Shown: in pieces, positions 20,001 through 28,049 of the stretch
Layout: each line of letters opens with the position of its first letter
Position numbering within the stretch: position 1 is the first letter of the stretch
Assembly: GCA_000403335.2 (NCBI GenBank)
Contig: KE159617.1
Location: 62,001 to 126,000 of the forward strand
Reading direction: 5' to 3'
DNA length: 64,000 nt
Source: Lachnospiraceae bacterium MD335
Lineage (GTDB): Bacteria; Bacillota; Clostridia; Lachnospirales; Lachnospiraceae
Notes under the pieces: generated by a model
What the model was told of the DNA's origin: nothing
The model's database searches: none
Seen by the model: only the letters and a program-made list of their open reading frames with translations
Made by a program: the position numbers and the translations under genes

Positions 20001-22204
20001 TGCTTCCCGAAGGCTGGAAGTGGGAAAATCCAGGGGAAGCGTTGAAAGCGGACAATTCGCATCCGGTGCAGAGTTTTATGGCATCCTACAATAAGGATGA
20101 CGTATCCTTTGACCGGTATTTGGACGTGTATGTATCAAAGCTTGACACGGTCCGGATTGTCGGAAAGAGCACGGTCAACAGCGGGAAAGAGGCGCTCTAT
20201 ATCGCTGATTACACGTATGTTGGCGCAAATCCCGCAAACGGTTATGACGTAAGCTGGCAGTGGACGCTTGGGCAAAATCTTGCCGCTGCGGCTGATACAG
20301 GCAGGCGGATTGCGGTAACGGTATCCGGCGATGACACGCTTTCCGTTAAGATGACAGTCACAAACACTGCTACGGGAAAGACGGTATCGAGCGACGCAGC
20401 GCTTAAAATAACTGCGGGTGAAATACCGGACAGCGAACCGCAGTTGGAAAACAAGAAGATTACCATCTATAAGAACAGCACGCAGCATGTGCCTGTCGGA
20501 TTGGTTGCGACGAACGGAAATGCGATAACAGCTGTAAAGACGAACAATGCGGATTTTAAGACAGAAAAGGACGAAAACGGCGAGTGGCTTATATGGCTTG
20601 CAAACGGCGGCAATTACGACAAAAAGACAAATGTAACGCTTGGACTTTCGGTAACAACGGAAGCAGGAACGGATTATGCGAAAACGCTTGGCGTGACAGT
20701 GGACGTGACGGAAATCACGGCGAAAAACGTGAAATTTAAGCAGACATTGAAACCGAACGCAGCCTACAGCAGCACAGACACCGTGAGAGCGGAGTTTAAC
20801 GTAAGCAGTAAATACATTATAGAAAATATTACGGCGGTAGAAGGCAGTGGGAAGTTTACCGTTAAGAGTTACAACGCAGCGTCCGGAACGCTTGTTCTTT
20901 TGGCGAACGCAAGTGAATTGGACAAGGACGCGAAGAGTTATCCTGCAAAGGCAGAGGTGAAAGTACGGAATTACGGCACATGGACAATTGATATTAATGT
21001 AGCCGTACAGAACAAAAAGCCTTCCCTGAAGCTTGGTGATGCCGTTCTTTTGAGCGGTGTGAATGCGGATGCATCTGTGGCGTTGTATAACGGAAAGACA
21101 GAAACTTCATGTGTGGATTATACTGTCACAAAGACAGAGGGTGACGGTGTGACGCTTACACAGGACGCAGGTCTGATTAAGGTTGCATACACAGGTGATA
21201 AGAACGGAACCTATAAGGCTAAAATAAGGAAAGCTACATGGGCGCCCGGCGTTGAAATGGAGCTTAAGGGTAAAGTTTCCGTATTAGACCCTGCTAAGGC
21301 AAAGATTGGTGCAGACGTGTCCAAGCTGACCATCAATATCAGCGAGGGTTATGGCGCTCCTGTTACAATTACGGCGGGTATCATGGGCAGCAGCGTGCCT
21401 GTGGAGCTCACGGCAGCGCCCGAGAAGGATAAGGACATGCAGGCTGTTACGGCGGAAGTTCTCGGTGGCGGAAAAATCAGAATAACTCCCAAGAACGGTG
21501 CGGTGAAGGGCAGCTATAAGGTTGCAGTGAACGGCACGGTAAGCGGGAAGCCGATTAAAGGACTGTCCGTAAAGGTGACACTCACAGACAAGGCGCCGGA
21601 GGTTAGTCTGTCCGCAAAGGGTAAAATCAATCTTGCGAATAGGGACGGCACATCGGTTGTCTATACACCGAAGCTCAAAAACCTTCCCGAAACGCTCTCC
21701 GTAAAGAGTGTAAGACTGGACAAAACGGCGAAGGACAGCGGATTCTTCCGTGTGAAGCTTTCGGACGACGGCAAGGCTGTTCTGACGGCAGTCACGGGAA
21801 AGGCAATGAATCCCAAGACAAAATACAAGCCCGTTCTGATTTTCATACTCAGCAACGGAAAGACGGTTAAAACAAATGAAAAGTTTACAATCAGCGTTAC
21901 GAACAAGCTGCCGAAGGTAACCGTAACAACACTTAGCAGCGTATTATGCAGTGCAAATGCAGGACACAGGGCATCTTATAAGCTGAATGCAGGAAACGGC
22001 TATACGATCAGCAATGTGACTTCCAACGATGCAAACTGCAAGGTAACGTTTGACGGGAAGACGGATACGGTATATGTATCGCTTTCGGAGAACGCGGACG
22101 TGACGGCAGGTAAAAAATACACCGTGCCATGTACCGTATACATCAAGGGTGCCGATAACACGACGAAACCTTTGACGGTGAAACTGAACGCAGTGATATA
22201 CTAA
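14021..22204 (+). CDS. Giant secreted multidomain surface protein (LRR and Ig-like domains)
   Basis: A 2727-residue protein with a signal peptide (residues 1 to about 26, MVRRVLSVLLCGCLLATSLP, cleavage near GIAA) and a T/E/Q-rich linker to about 175. A long series of Ig- or fibronectin-III-like modules follows (about 175-930), then a short leucine-rich repeat block (about 955-1030, with LTSLNLENNEISD), more beta-rich modules, and two BIg2-like domains (about 1792-1871 and 1874-1963, with WTSSDTSVISI). At least four related modules of about 110-125 residues end the protein (about 2200-2727). No LPXTG, S-layer or choline-binding anchor is seen. The ribosome site is AAAGGAG. A run of ten G at codons 41-44 could shift the frame. 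Likely an adhesin or surface-layer-associated protein; ligand unknown. Confidence 0.85.
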   Translation: MVRRVLSVLLCGCLLATSLPVTGIAAEEQAVSAMEETVNDAGGGYNDSPAQIEEETGRSDITETETAERQETVQETKTAEGEPETTQAAGTDETQEQETASESKTVSPTEETKTDAIAEPSEEVQETQQMTETEAQTQEASSEPTQVQTESMTEETDMDETAVNQEDSEIVTASFKNVQEGGYYIVLELESSTSKSYYVYWGEKGTQEYERGYVSSTSDRVVLYGTKPNTTYELLLKESNNDDAKIYDTKEITTTDYKFDTSVSVENITANSADIKVNFTNYAGLYTKGSLEASFAYLYAGTKYEDISGSVKEIISTPGSIRPASEPKECTVTISLSDLKAGKEYSLPIWVAEGEQYNKDLRKNLENITFTTKESEIAEKLQFEAVPDETDKTKIKCTISLSESGALSDSFQYKLYYRVKGASANEYRQLLGTLTKGNNYTVQVTIQDLYEGTEYELKAVVDGVEKTVEVSTGQGSITPVITLSPLSFGAKMNAKLEFAETPEASDSYRVNVYAKENSGSWGELKCKPQTGSTLYNGIELTNENHYQGEWLVYDEYDMGAGASYEIKVKISKNNTTVGEKYFTLNTSAISLDIKTKDIGGSSAAMTVALKDTDEFFDWNTSGSVYAKAYYRVKGSESEWKSNDGTIYLYKSGSSDVELKKLAPNTEYEVKITSYSDENTIYGTTTFRTTEGTAQGVFSGMNVKFSGFHTNASGTYTPSDYAEQFEIYLVEKDNTGKVLAESKLGTSKNFYDRNSLLMETSKVQFKAVETLEEKDAEGKFVKKEYLSEEYTRLNIPNVTFSVSNAATGVSTFHADLAYTGDMCLGDSSQTIRAKLYYNTSDETEQKNISTYVYYYSNDKTKVKTLTFSGLTEKTTYNKVKLVVYVEGRSNNASNIYEQTFEMDDFTTKENATHPLEATFPDARLRELIVKGANLGSDATTVTTAQLEKITSLYANRRDFDTAAITNLTGIELLTELTSLNLENNEISDTPVVDWSKLKALSSLELTGNELTKIPDLSKNNSLNYVSLKENVIPAEEFEHVSEKLPEGVTLSSDTQSSQRIGGVQVIAEKTYYQRAGKSPLLIRVSGYKTELPYEFRYNVDGTALSFPNKVWSSNGDIQYNTDTKIAVGSHTLTVEMYQKEEKKFEKSLDFEMTEGGTYLEKTPYRFNARQDSYSIRAYGDKAVTAAYMQKGSSIIAMDLDTNYYKTNSEHRYKTLSNSSISLGESEVYQNNVGLDRIKNQSPDAGTYDLRVVYDDNTEEVLPDVLEIIDKAFVTDGSIGYSYDSTGDYFYLSISGSGFDASKMNYSFTYEGKQQAAEYVNKKETQNGYIVKFKKADTWIPKEGTSVSVKLTPKDGYDVVLDKDTFTATISQGIYYCAYNDVSNKIEAGVTSNLKRENVVFKLARYNSWDDANSEKNILETVEISPETVTETISYLVPMKEGAVYKLPVGYYRLDMTCNGYSDKEVFGIYGENTDYWSDSKYVGEGTGDKSFYFYSEIPFVNTDNAKDFQAEITGEKLTSPLQAKKIWTYGYNSDTFTTVGMTFDLSKCAQGNYTVTLKHQNEKLSSYAFTVLPVDKFVMTNDNDPYASWIDDSSFRVTFDTVNVAKSDAFTVALTDLFGNAVSGLKTEVLNRYVDSVALKVTGLKKSDAYKYYYIKVTHDTFGEAYKADLTTKYFADERGKYKQISDSKFTWTSNDDRMVGIGMYSDIVFPVTVKVYKPYDTELITSFTISKGDLESGTSNPAWYYFKQDLINALPDADALYDIAAVDSNGYTFIVSEQPIGIRGGSASTWTVSPTQLFLNLDSDETKIGTVTVAGNKGTPAFKSDNVKVATVAADKADKNKAVVTAVAEGTTNISITADKITKTVAVTVTKEPVKPTGISVTAPESASAGGKVEISASVTPAGAWTQQSSITWTSSDTSVISIPAGSTGLVLEADALKAGTAVITAALDGTEFTASCEIAVVKEISDDEQDEIVKELGTLYFLEGADSTLADIVLPEGWKWENPGEALKADNSHPVQSFMASYNKDDVSFDRYLDVYVSKLDTVRIVGKSTVNSGKEALYIADYTYVGANPANGYDVSWQWTLGQNLAAAADTGRRIAVTVSGDDTLSVKMTVTNTATGKTVSSDAALKITAGEIPDSEPQLENKKITIYKNSTQHVPVGLVATNGNAITAVKTNNADFKTEKDENGEWLIWLANGGNYDKKTNVTLGLSVTTEAGTDYAKTLGVTVDVTEITAKNVKFKQTLKPNAAYSSTDTVRAEFNVSSKYIIENITAVEGSGKFTVKSYNAASGTLVLLANASELDKDAKSYPAKAEVKVRNYGTWTIDINVAVQNKKPSLKLGDAVLLSGVNADASVALYNGKTETSCVDYTVTKTEGDGVTLTQDAGLIKVAYTGDKNGTYKAKIRKATWAPGVEMELKGKVSVLDPAKAKIGADVSKLTINISEGYGAPVTITAGIMGSSVPVELTAAPEKDKDMQAVTAEVLGGGKIRITPKNGAVKGSYKVAVNGTVSGKPIKGLSVKVTLTDKAPEVSLSAKGKINLANRDGTSVVYTPKLKNLPETLSVKSVRLDKTAKDSGFFRVKLSDDGKAVLTAVTGKAMNPKTKYKPVLIFILSNGKTVKTNEKFTISVTNKLPKVTVTTLSSVLCSANAGHRASYKLNAGNGYTISNVTSNDANCKVTFDGKTDTVYVSLSENADVTAGKKYTVPCTVYIKGADNTTKPLTVKLNAVIY
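14143..14152 (+). repeat. Homopolymeric tract of 10 G inside the coding region
   Basis: Ten consecutive G span the end of codon 41 to codon 44 of the giant surface protein. The given length keeps the gene in frame; a change of one or two G would shift translation just after the signal peptide and linker start. Such tracts are classical slipped-strand mutation sites. Confidence 0.9.
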
Positions 22205-22225
22205 GAATATTAATATTGGCAATAA

Positions 22226-22272
22226 AAAATCCCCCTCCAAACAGCAGGTTCTGCCGTTTGGGGGGGGATTTT
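22226..22272 (+). terminator. Rho-independent terminator after the giant surface protein
   Basis: AAAATCCCCCTCCAAAC pairs with GTTTGGGGGGGGATTTT around an inner GCAG/CTGC hairpin, 22 bases after the stop codon. Confidence 0.8.
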
Positions 22273-22411
22273 CAGTCTTGTTTGCAGGCTGGGGAAATGG
22301 TACACTGTATATAAGGTACAGATGCCATAGTTTTAATAAGATGCAAATGATTAGGTAATATCACAGGGAAAAATGAAGTATAAAATCTTTCAATGCAAGG
22401 GAGGACATGCA

Positions 22412-24334
22412 ATGGAGCAGGACAGACTGTTAAATCAGCTTATGGATGAAAAACTGAGATATTTAAGGCTGCTGGCGGAGAAATATCCTTCGATACCGTC
22501 AGTGTGCCGGGAAATCATCAATCTGAAGGCAATTTTAAACCTGCCAAAGGGTACGGAACACTTTATGAGCGATATTCATGGCGAATACGAGGCATTTTAT
22601 CATATTTTAAACAATGCGGCAGGTGTTATTAAGGAGAAAGTGGACCTGCTGTTTTCGGAGCGCCTTTCGGCACAGGACAGGCAGGAAATATGCACCTTGG
22701 TATATTATCCGGAGGAAAAAATCAAGCTTTTAAAGCGGCAGAATATCATGACGCCTTATTGGTACAAGACAAACCTCAAGAATCTCACGGAGCTTGCAAA
22801 GCTTCTTTCGTCAAAGTACACACGTTCGAAAGTGCGCAAGGCAATCCCCGCAGAGTTCAGCTTTATTATTGATGAGCTGCTGCACGCGCAGCCCGACGAG
22901 GACAACAACCAGCTTGTGTATCACGAAAAAATCATTGAAACAATTATTGATATTGAGAGCGCGGATGCGTTTATCGAGGCGCTGTGCCGTTTAATCAAGC
23001 GGCTTGCGGTTGACCGTCTGCACATTGTGGGCGACATCTACGACAGGGGTCCCAAGGCGGATAAGATTATGGATTTGCTCAGCACGCATCATTCGGTGGA
23101 TATTGAATGGGGAAACCATGATATTTTGTGGATGGGTGCGGCTTGCGGAAACGAAGCGTGTATTGCAAACGTGCTGCGCAACAATATTAAGTATAACAAT
23201 ATTCAGATTCTCGAAAATTCCTATGCAATCAGCCTGCGTGCGCTGACGCTTTTCGCGGAGCACACCTATGCGGGTTTAAGCCCGATGGACGCGGCGCTGA
23301 AAGCGATTTCCATAATTCTGTTTAAGCTGGAGGGACAGATTATCATGCGCCATCCCGAATATGACATGAAGGATCGGCTGCTGCTGGACAAAATGGATTT
23401 AGAGCGCGGCGTGGTGCGGATTGGCGACAGGGAATATGAGTTAAATGATACGTATTTTCCGACCGTTGACAGGGATAATGCATACGTGCTTACAAATGAG
23501 GAGCAGGACGTAATCGATGACCTGCGCACTGCATTTATGAACAGTCATATGCTGAAAAAACATGTCCGTTTTCTATATGAAAAGGGAAACATTTATTTGT
23601 GTTATAACGACAATCTGCTGTTTCACGGCTGTATTCCGATGGACGAAAACGGCGATTTTGACGGAATGCGCATCGGCGACACGATGTACCGCGGCAAGGA
23701 GTATATGGACTATGCGTGTAAAACCGCAAGACGCGCGTTTTTTGACACATATAACCAGTCTAACAACGATTTTATGTGGTATCTGTGGTGCGGCAAGAAT
23801 TCGCCGCTTTCCGGCAGAAATATGAAAACGTTTGAGCGGACGTTCGTGGTTGACAAGTCCACCTATGACGAGCCGAAAAATCCGTATTACAGATTTTACC
23901 AGCAGGAAAAATACTGCCGCAAAATCCTGCACGAGTTCGGCTTGGACAGCTCGATTTCGCATATTATCAACGGACACACACCGATTAAGGTGGCGAAGGG
24001 AGAGTCACCGCTCAAGGCAAACAACCGTTTGATTGTGATTGACGGCGGCTTCTGCCGCGCGTATCAGAAAACGACAGGCATTGCGGGCTATACGCTGATA
24101 TACAACTCACACGGAATGCGTCTGAAAGCGCACCAGCCCTTTGAGAGCGTTGCAAAAGTGCTTGCAGAGAACAAGGATATTGAGTCAACCTCGAACTTCT
24201 TTGAGACGGAGAGCGACCGCGTTATGGTAAAGGATACGGACAACGGTAAGGTAATCCTTGACACCATAAACGACTTGGAGCTTTTGCTTTTAGCATACCG
24301 GCGGGGACTGATTAGCGTTGGGAAGGAATTGTAG
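22412..24334 (+). CDS. fbp: Fructose-1,6-bisphosphatase, class III
   Basis: Class III FBPase converts fructose 1,6-bisphosphate to fructose 6-phosphate for gluconeogenesis in the cytoplasm; this family belongs to the metallophosphoesterases and is typical of Firmicutes. About 640 residues, the usual length. Metal-binding motifs are visible: MSDIHGEYEAF, VGDIYDRGPKADKIMDLL, IEWGNHDILWMGA and the late INGHTPIKVAKGESP. The frame opens at 22373, but ATG at 22412 has an AGGGAGG site 8 bases upstream. It is monocistronic, bounded by the terminators at 22226 and 24371. Confidence 0.95.
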   Translation: MEQDRLLNQLMDEKLRYLRLLAEKYPSIPSVCREIINLKAILNLPKGTEHFMSDIHGEYEAFYHILNNAAGVIKEKVDLLFSERLSAQDRQEICTLVYYPEEKIKLLKRQNIMTPYWYKTNLKNLTELAKLLSSKYTRSKVRKAIPAEFSFIIDELLHAQPDEDNNQLVYHEKIIETIIDIESADAFIEALCRLIKRLAVDRLHIVGDIYDRGPKADKIMDLLSTHHSVDIEWGNHDILWMGAACGNEACIANVLRNNIKYNNIQILENSYAISLRALTLFAEHTYAGLSPMDAALKAISIILFKLEGQIIMRHPEYDMKDRLLLDKMDLERGVVRIGDREYELNDTYFPTVDRDNAYVLTNEEQDVIDDLRTAFMNSHMLKKHVRFLYEKGNIYLCYNDNLLFHGCIPMDENGDFDGMRIGDTMYRGKEYMDYACKTARRAFFDTYNQSNNDFMWYLWCGKNSPLSGRNMKTFERTFVVDKSTYDEPKNPYYRFYQQEKYCRKILHEFGLDSSISHIINGHTPIKVAKGESPLKANNRLIVIDGGFCRAYQKTTGIAGYTLIYNSHGMRLKAHQPFESVAKVLAENKDIESTSNFFETESDRVMVKDTDNGKVILDTINDLELLLLAYRRGLISVGKEL

Positions 24335-24370
24335 CAAAGCATGATTTGTGTCAAATGATAGAATGAAATG

Positions 24371-24414
24371 AAAAAAGCGTAGCAGAATAGCACGATTCTG
24401 ACTACGCTTTTTTT
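24371..24414. terminator. Bidirectional terminator between fbp and the symporter gene
   Basis: AAAAAAGCGTAG/CTACGCTTTTTT with an inner AGAAT/ATTCT stem, flanked by A-run and T-run, between two convergent genes. Confidence 0.85.
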
Positions 24415-24436
24415 ATTAAATATGGTTGAATTTGTT

Positions 24437-25990
24437 TTAATTCTGCTCCTGTGCAAGCTTGATTTCCTGCTCTTTCTGAATATCCTCAAATGCGGAAATC
24501 ATCGGTTTTTCCTTAGAACCCTTAAAAATGCGCGCCACGTAGTTGTTTGTAATCTTAATTACCGTTCCTGAGAGCACCAGCACGCCAATCAGGTTGGGGA
24601 GCGCCATCAGACCATTGAACGTATCCGAAATATCCCACGCAAGGTCAAGGTTCATCGTTGCGCCGAACACGATAAATACCACGAAAACAACCTTATAGAT
24701 AATCGTCGCCTTTGTGCCAAATAAAAATTCCCACGCCTTTGTGCCATAGTAGCTCCAGCCTAGCACCGTTGAAAACGCGAAGAGCAGAACGGCGATTGCG
24801 ATAAAAATACCGCCGACATTGACACTTTCAAAATTAAATACCGTTCCAAACGCCTCGCTCACAAGTGCAGTCTGCTCATTTGCGGAAAGCATTTCACCCG
24901 TATGTAAGTCAATTAATCCTGTTGAGAGAATTGAGAACGCCGTGAGCGTACAAACGACAATCGTGTCCGCGAAAACCTCGAAAATACCCCACATTCCCTG
25001 CTTCACAGGCTCCACAACGTTCGATGCCGAGTGCACCATAACAGAGGAACCAAGTCCTGCCTCATTTGAGAACACACCGCGCTTAAAGCCCCATGTCACC
25101 GCATTTTTCACTGCAAGACCGATTGCCGCACCGCCGAGTGCGCGGAAACCGAACGCGAATGAAAAGATGGACGTAAATACTTCGCCGATTTTTCCGATGT
25201 TGATAATGAAAATAACAAGCGCTCCGAGAATGTATGCACACGCCATAAACGGAACGATCTTTTCCGTCACCTGTGCAATACGCTTGATGCCGCCGACGAC
25301 AACAAGACCTGCAAGTATCATTAAAACAATGCCGACAATCAGCGCATAGAGATTAATTTCCGTAGAACCGAACATCAGTGTGCGGTTGAGCGCCTCAATT
25401 TTGAATACGGATGTAATGTTGCTTGAAATCGTGTTGACCTGACTCATGTTTCCGATACCGAATGATGCGAGAATGCAGAACAGAGAAAACAACACGGCAA
25501 GGACTTTACCAATCACCGAGCAGCCGTTTTTGGAACCAAGACCGTCGCGCAGGTAGTACATTGCGCCTCCGCACCATTCGCCGTGACTGTTCTTTCTTCT
25601 ATAATAAATACCAAGCACGTTTTCCGAGTAGTTTGTCATCATGCCAAAGAATGCCGAAAGCCACATCCAAAAAATCGTTCCGGGTCCGCCGGCAGCGATT
25701 GCGGCAGCAACTCCCGCAATATTGCCGACACCGATTGTTGCGGCAAGCGCCGTGCAGAGCGCCTGAAACTGCGAAATAGATGCTTTCTCACTGGAATTTT
25801 TGACGCTGTGCCCTTTTTTAAACACACCGCCGATAGTGTTTTCGCCGACATGTCCTGCGCGTGTCAACTGGAAAAACTTCGTGCGTACCGTCAGGTAAAT
25901 ACCGGTACCGATAATCAGGACCAGCATGGGAATGCCCCACACCACGCCGTTTATGGCGCCGTTTACGTTTGCTATCATATCAAGTATCAA
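24437..25990 (-). CDS. Alanine/glycine:cation symporter (AGCS family)
   Basis: Sodium- or proton-coupled amino-acid symporter of the AGCS family, 517 residues with about ten or more membrane segments. Family motifs visible are FQALCTALAATIGVGNIAGVAAAIAAGGPGTIFWMW near residue 75-110 and NEAGLGSSVMVHSAS near residue 310. The start is TTG at 25990: an AGGAGG site lies 8 bases before it, while the first ATG would be about 20 bases away. It is alone on the minus strand. Its leader carries a terminator-like hairpin between promoter and start, so attenuation is possible. Alanine or glycine is the likely substrate by family. Confidence 0.92.
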   Translation of the reverse strand: MILDMIANVNGAINGVVWGIPMLVLIIGTGIYLTVRTKFFQLTRAGHVGENTIGGVFKKGHSVKNSSEKASISQFQALCTALAATIGVGNIAGVAAAIAAGGPGTIFWMWLSAFFGMMTNYSENVLGIYYRRKNSHGEWCGGAMYYLRDGLGSKNGCSVIGKVLAVLFSLFCILASFGIGNMSQVNTISSNITSVFKIEALNRTLMFGSTEINLYALIVGIVLMILAGLVVVGGIKRIAQVTEKIVPFMACAYILGALVIFIINIGKIGEVFTSIFSFAFGFRALGGAAIGLAVKNAVTWGFKRGVFSNEAGLGSSVMVHSASNVVEPVKQGMWGIFEVFADTIVVCTLTAFSILSTGLIDLHTGEMLSANEQTALVSEAFGTVFNFESVNVGGIFIAIAVLLFAFSTVLGWSYYGTKAWEFLFGTKATIIYKVVFVVFIVFGATMNLDLAWDISDTFNGLMALPNLIGVLVLSGTVIKITNNYVARIFKGSKEKPMISAFEDIQKEQEIKLAQEQN

Positions 25991-26035
25991 TTTAAATTCC
26001 TCCTATCTCCTTTTGTCGTTTTAGAACCTGTGTTT

Positions 26036-26095
26036 CACAAAAAAAGAATATTCCATAATCGGCGCGTCGCTGCGTCTTCTGTGGAATATTCTTTT
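26036..26095 (-). terminator. Terminator-like hairpin in the symporter leader
   Basis: A 14-bp perfect stem (26042-26055 with 26082-26095) encloses a GC-rich loop region; on the minus strand it is followed by seven T. It lies between the predicted promoter and the ribosome site of the AGCS gene, and no other minus-strand gene precedes it. Confidence 0.6.
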
Positions 26096-26103
26096 ATACT
26101 ATA

Positions 26104-26132
26104 TTTATACATGTTTTTTCACAAGTATGCAA
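26104..26132 (-). promoter_or_regulatory. Candidate sigma-A promoter of the symporter gene
   Basis: On the minus strand TTGCAT (26127-26132) and TATAAA (26104-26109) are 17 bases apart. Transcription would start at the edge of the leader hairpin. Confidence 0.55.
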
Positions 26133-26445
26133 GAAAAAAATGCGGATTTCTTAAAAAATTGTAAAAATTCGATAAAGCTCGCGATTTGAATGAAGAAAAT
26201 TTGTGCCATAAAAGGGAGGATGCCAAGTAATCTGTCGACTACTTGGCATTTATTATGAAAAAGTTATTAATTAAGTATTATTATCGTTTGTCATTCAGGC
26301 GTTTTTGTGTCCCGCCTTATGATATTAGTATAATGAATTAAAATGTCTAAACAATGTTTTTTTATTGAATAATTTTTCAAGAAAATATGAACGATTTGTG
26401 AACGTGAAAAAATTAACAGGAATGGAAAAACTTTAGTTTCCCTTT
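26133..26445. other. AT-rich intergenic region between divergent genes
   Basis: No gene is seen. It holds a perfect 10-bp hairpin (26220-26229 with 26240-26249, loop of 10) with no T-tract and no gene reading into it. Confidence 0.4.
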
Positions 26446-26474
26446 TTGAAATCTTTTTTGTATACTATTATTAT
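26446..26474 (+). promoter_or_regulatory. Sigma-A promoter of the SGNH esterase gene
   Basis: TTGAAA at 26446-26451, 17 bases, TATTAT at 26469-26474, about 50 bases before the start codon. Confidence 0.6.
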
Positions 26475-26527
26475 AGAAATAAAAAGAAATAAAATCTTTA
26501 CAAGAAAGAGAAAGGTATGGGCAAAAT

Positions 26528-27235
26528 ATGAAAAAAATTTTTTGGGCGGCGGATTCCACAGTACAGAACAATGATGTGACCACCTATCCGCAGACAGGAA
26601 TCGGTCAGGTTTTTCCGATGTATGTAAGAGAGGGTGTTTTTGTTTTGAATCATGCAAGAAACGGCAGAAGCACAAAGAGCTTTATGGATGAGGGAAGGCT
26701 TGATGCGATAGACAGGGAAATCGGAGAGGGAGATTTTTTGTTTATCCAGTTTGGCCATAATGATGAAAAGAAAGAAGATTTGTCGCGTTATACGGAGCCG
26801 TTTTCGACATATATAGAAAATCTCGAGACGTATATTCGGGCGGCAAGAAGACATGGGGCAAATCCGGTGCTGATTACACCGATTGAGCGCAGACATTTTG
26901 ACGAAAATGGAAATCTTATGGCGAGTATGCACACGGAATATGCTGCAGGCATGAAAATGGCAGCGGAAAAGAACAATGTGCCGCTTGTGGATTTACTCAC
27001 AATGAGCCGCGCTGTGCTAGAGCAGGCGGGAGAGCAGGAGAGTCGTAGATGGCACATGTTTTTTGATGCCGGAATCTATGAAAATTATCCGGAGGGAAAG
27101 CAGGATAACACACATTTGCGTTACGAAGGCGCGCAGCTGTATGCAGGACTGATTGCAAAAGGACTGCTTGCGCTTGGCGGAATATACGCGGAACTGATTG
27201 TGGAAGGCGCCCAGAATTATTACGCAAAGGTATGA
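26528..27235 (+). CDS. SGNH/GDSL hydrolase, rhamnogalacturonan acetylesterase-like
   Basis: A 235-residue esterase of the SGNH fold resembling carbohydrate esterase family 12 (pectin deacetylation). Block I is AADST with Ser10 as nucleophile, the oxyanion asparagine is in FGHND, and block V is DNTHLR with Asp193 and His196. There is no signal peptide, so it acts in the cytoplasm, probably on imported oligosaccharides. The GDS glycine is replaced by alanine, as in many CE12 relatives. The ribosome site is weak (AAAGGTATGGGCAA). It has its own promoter. The true ester substrate is not known. Confidence 0.82.
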   Translation: MKKIFWAADSTVQNNDVTTYPQTGIGQVFPMYVREGVFVLNHARNGRSTKSFMDEGRLDAIDREIGEGDFLFIQFGHNDEKKEDLSRYTEPFSTYIENLETYIRAARRHGANPVLITPIERRHFDENGNLMASMHTEYAAGMKMAAEKNNVPLVDLLTMSRAVLEQAGEQESRRWHMFFDAGIYENYPEGKQDNTHLRYEGAQLYAGLIAKGLLALGGIYAELIVEGAQNYYAKV

Positions 27236-27267
27236 ATAGGACGAAAAGATGATGCGTAAAATATAGC

Positions 27268-27969
27268 ATGAAGAAAATTGTAAGAATCGCGTTTATTGTC
27301 ATTGCGCTGCCGCTTATTGGCAGCTTGCTCATTAAACCTGCCAAAATTACAAATAATTTGACAGGAAATAACACGGAGAGGAATGCTGCGTCAAAAAATG
27401 ACATAAGTGTCATAAATTCTGCGTTTAAGGTTACGGTTCATGAGGAGAAAGGGGATTTCCGGTATGCACCGGAGGAGCTTGTGAAGTTAATGGTTGCAGC
27501 GCAGATTCCGGAAGATATTGTATTTAGTGAAGGCGAAGATTTTGTGGAAAGGGAATCACAATCCGCTTCTGATACGGAACAGGAGTATTTGAAGGCGCTG
27601 GCGATTGTGCTGCGCAGCAATTTGGTTTATGTTTGGGAACACAAGGGCTGTCCTGAAATACTCGATTTTAATGAGACAGGATTATTGACGCGGCAGTTAC
27701 ATGTGGCTTCGGGAAGCGGAGCATATATTAAGAAAAGGGAAATTGAACGTGCCGTCGCGTTTACATATGGAGCCGTGATTACAAAGGAAAACAGAGTAAT
27801 CGCGGCTCCGTTTTTTACGTCCTCACAGGGAAACATGCTTGTCAAGGAAGCGGGCGAGGGCGTTGGTTTTTCATTAAATTTTGCGTATATACTGGCTCAG
27901 GACGGCATGGATTTTTACAAAATTTTGCAATACTTTTACGACGGGATTTCGGTAGCAATCTATGAATAA
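27268..27969 (+). CDS. SpoIID/LytB-like protein lacking the catalytic glutamate
   Basis: A 233-residue protein with an N-terminal membrane anchor (residues 5-24) and a SpoIID-like domain. The segments ELVKLMVAAQIPEDI, EYLKALAIVLRSNLVYVWE and GVGFSLNFAYILAQDGMDFYKILQYFYDG align with the family's VVAAEMP, LKAQAVAARTY and GVGMSQYGAYGMA..GYSYEEILKHYY motifs. The catalytic acid of SpoIID (Glu in AAEMP) is glutamine here (Gln79), so glycan cleavage is unlikely. In sporulating Firmicutes SpoIID degrades septal peptidoglycan and works with SpoIIQ; the next gene is SpoIIQ-like. Identification rests on remote motif matching. Confidence 0.65.
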   Translation: MKKIVRIAFIVIALPLIGSLLIKPAKITNNLTGNNTERNAASKNDISVINSAFKVTVHEEKGDFRYAPEELVKLMVAAQIPEDIVFSEGEDFVERESQSASDTEQEYLKALAIVLRSNLVYVWEHKGCPEILDFNETGLLTRQLHVASGSGAYIKKREIERAVAFTYGAVITKENRVIAAPFFTSSQGNMLVKEAGEGVGFSLNFAYILAQDGMDFYKILQYFYDGISVAIYE

Positions 27970-28049
27970 ACTTCTCCAAACACGGCAATGCTATCAACAG
28001 GCGAACCGATAAAAACTTGTTGGTGACTTGCCGGAAATGGAGGTAGAGG

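Noticed and set aside
19300-20055. Long open frame of about 250 codons on the minus strand
   Set aside because: It lies wholly inside the giant surface gene, has no ribosome site, and its serine/valine-rich composition mirrors the repetitive coding strand.
22256-22267. Second G-run as another phase switch
   Set aside because: It lies after the stop codon and forms the right arm of a terminator.
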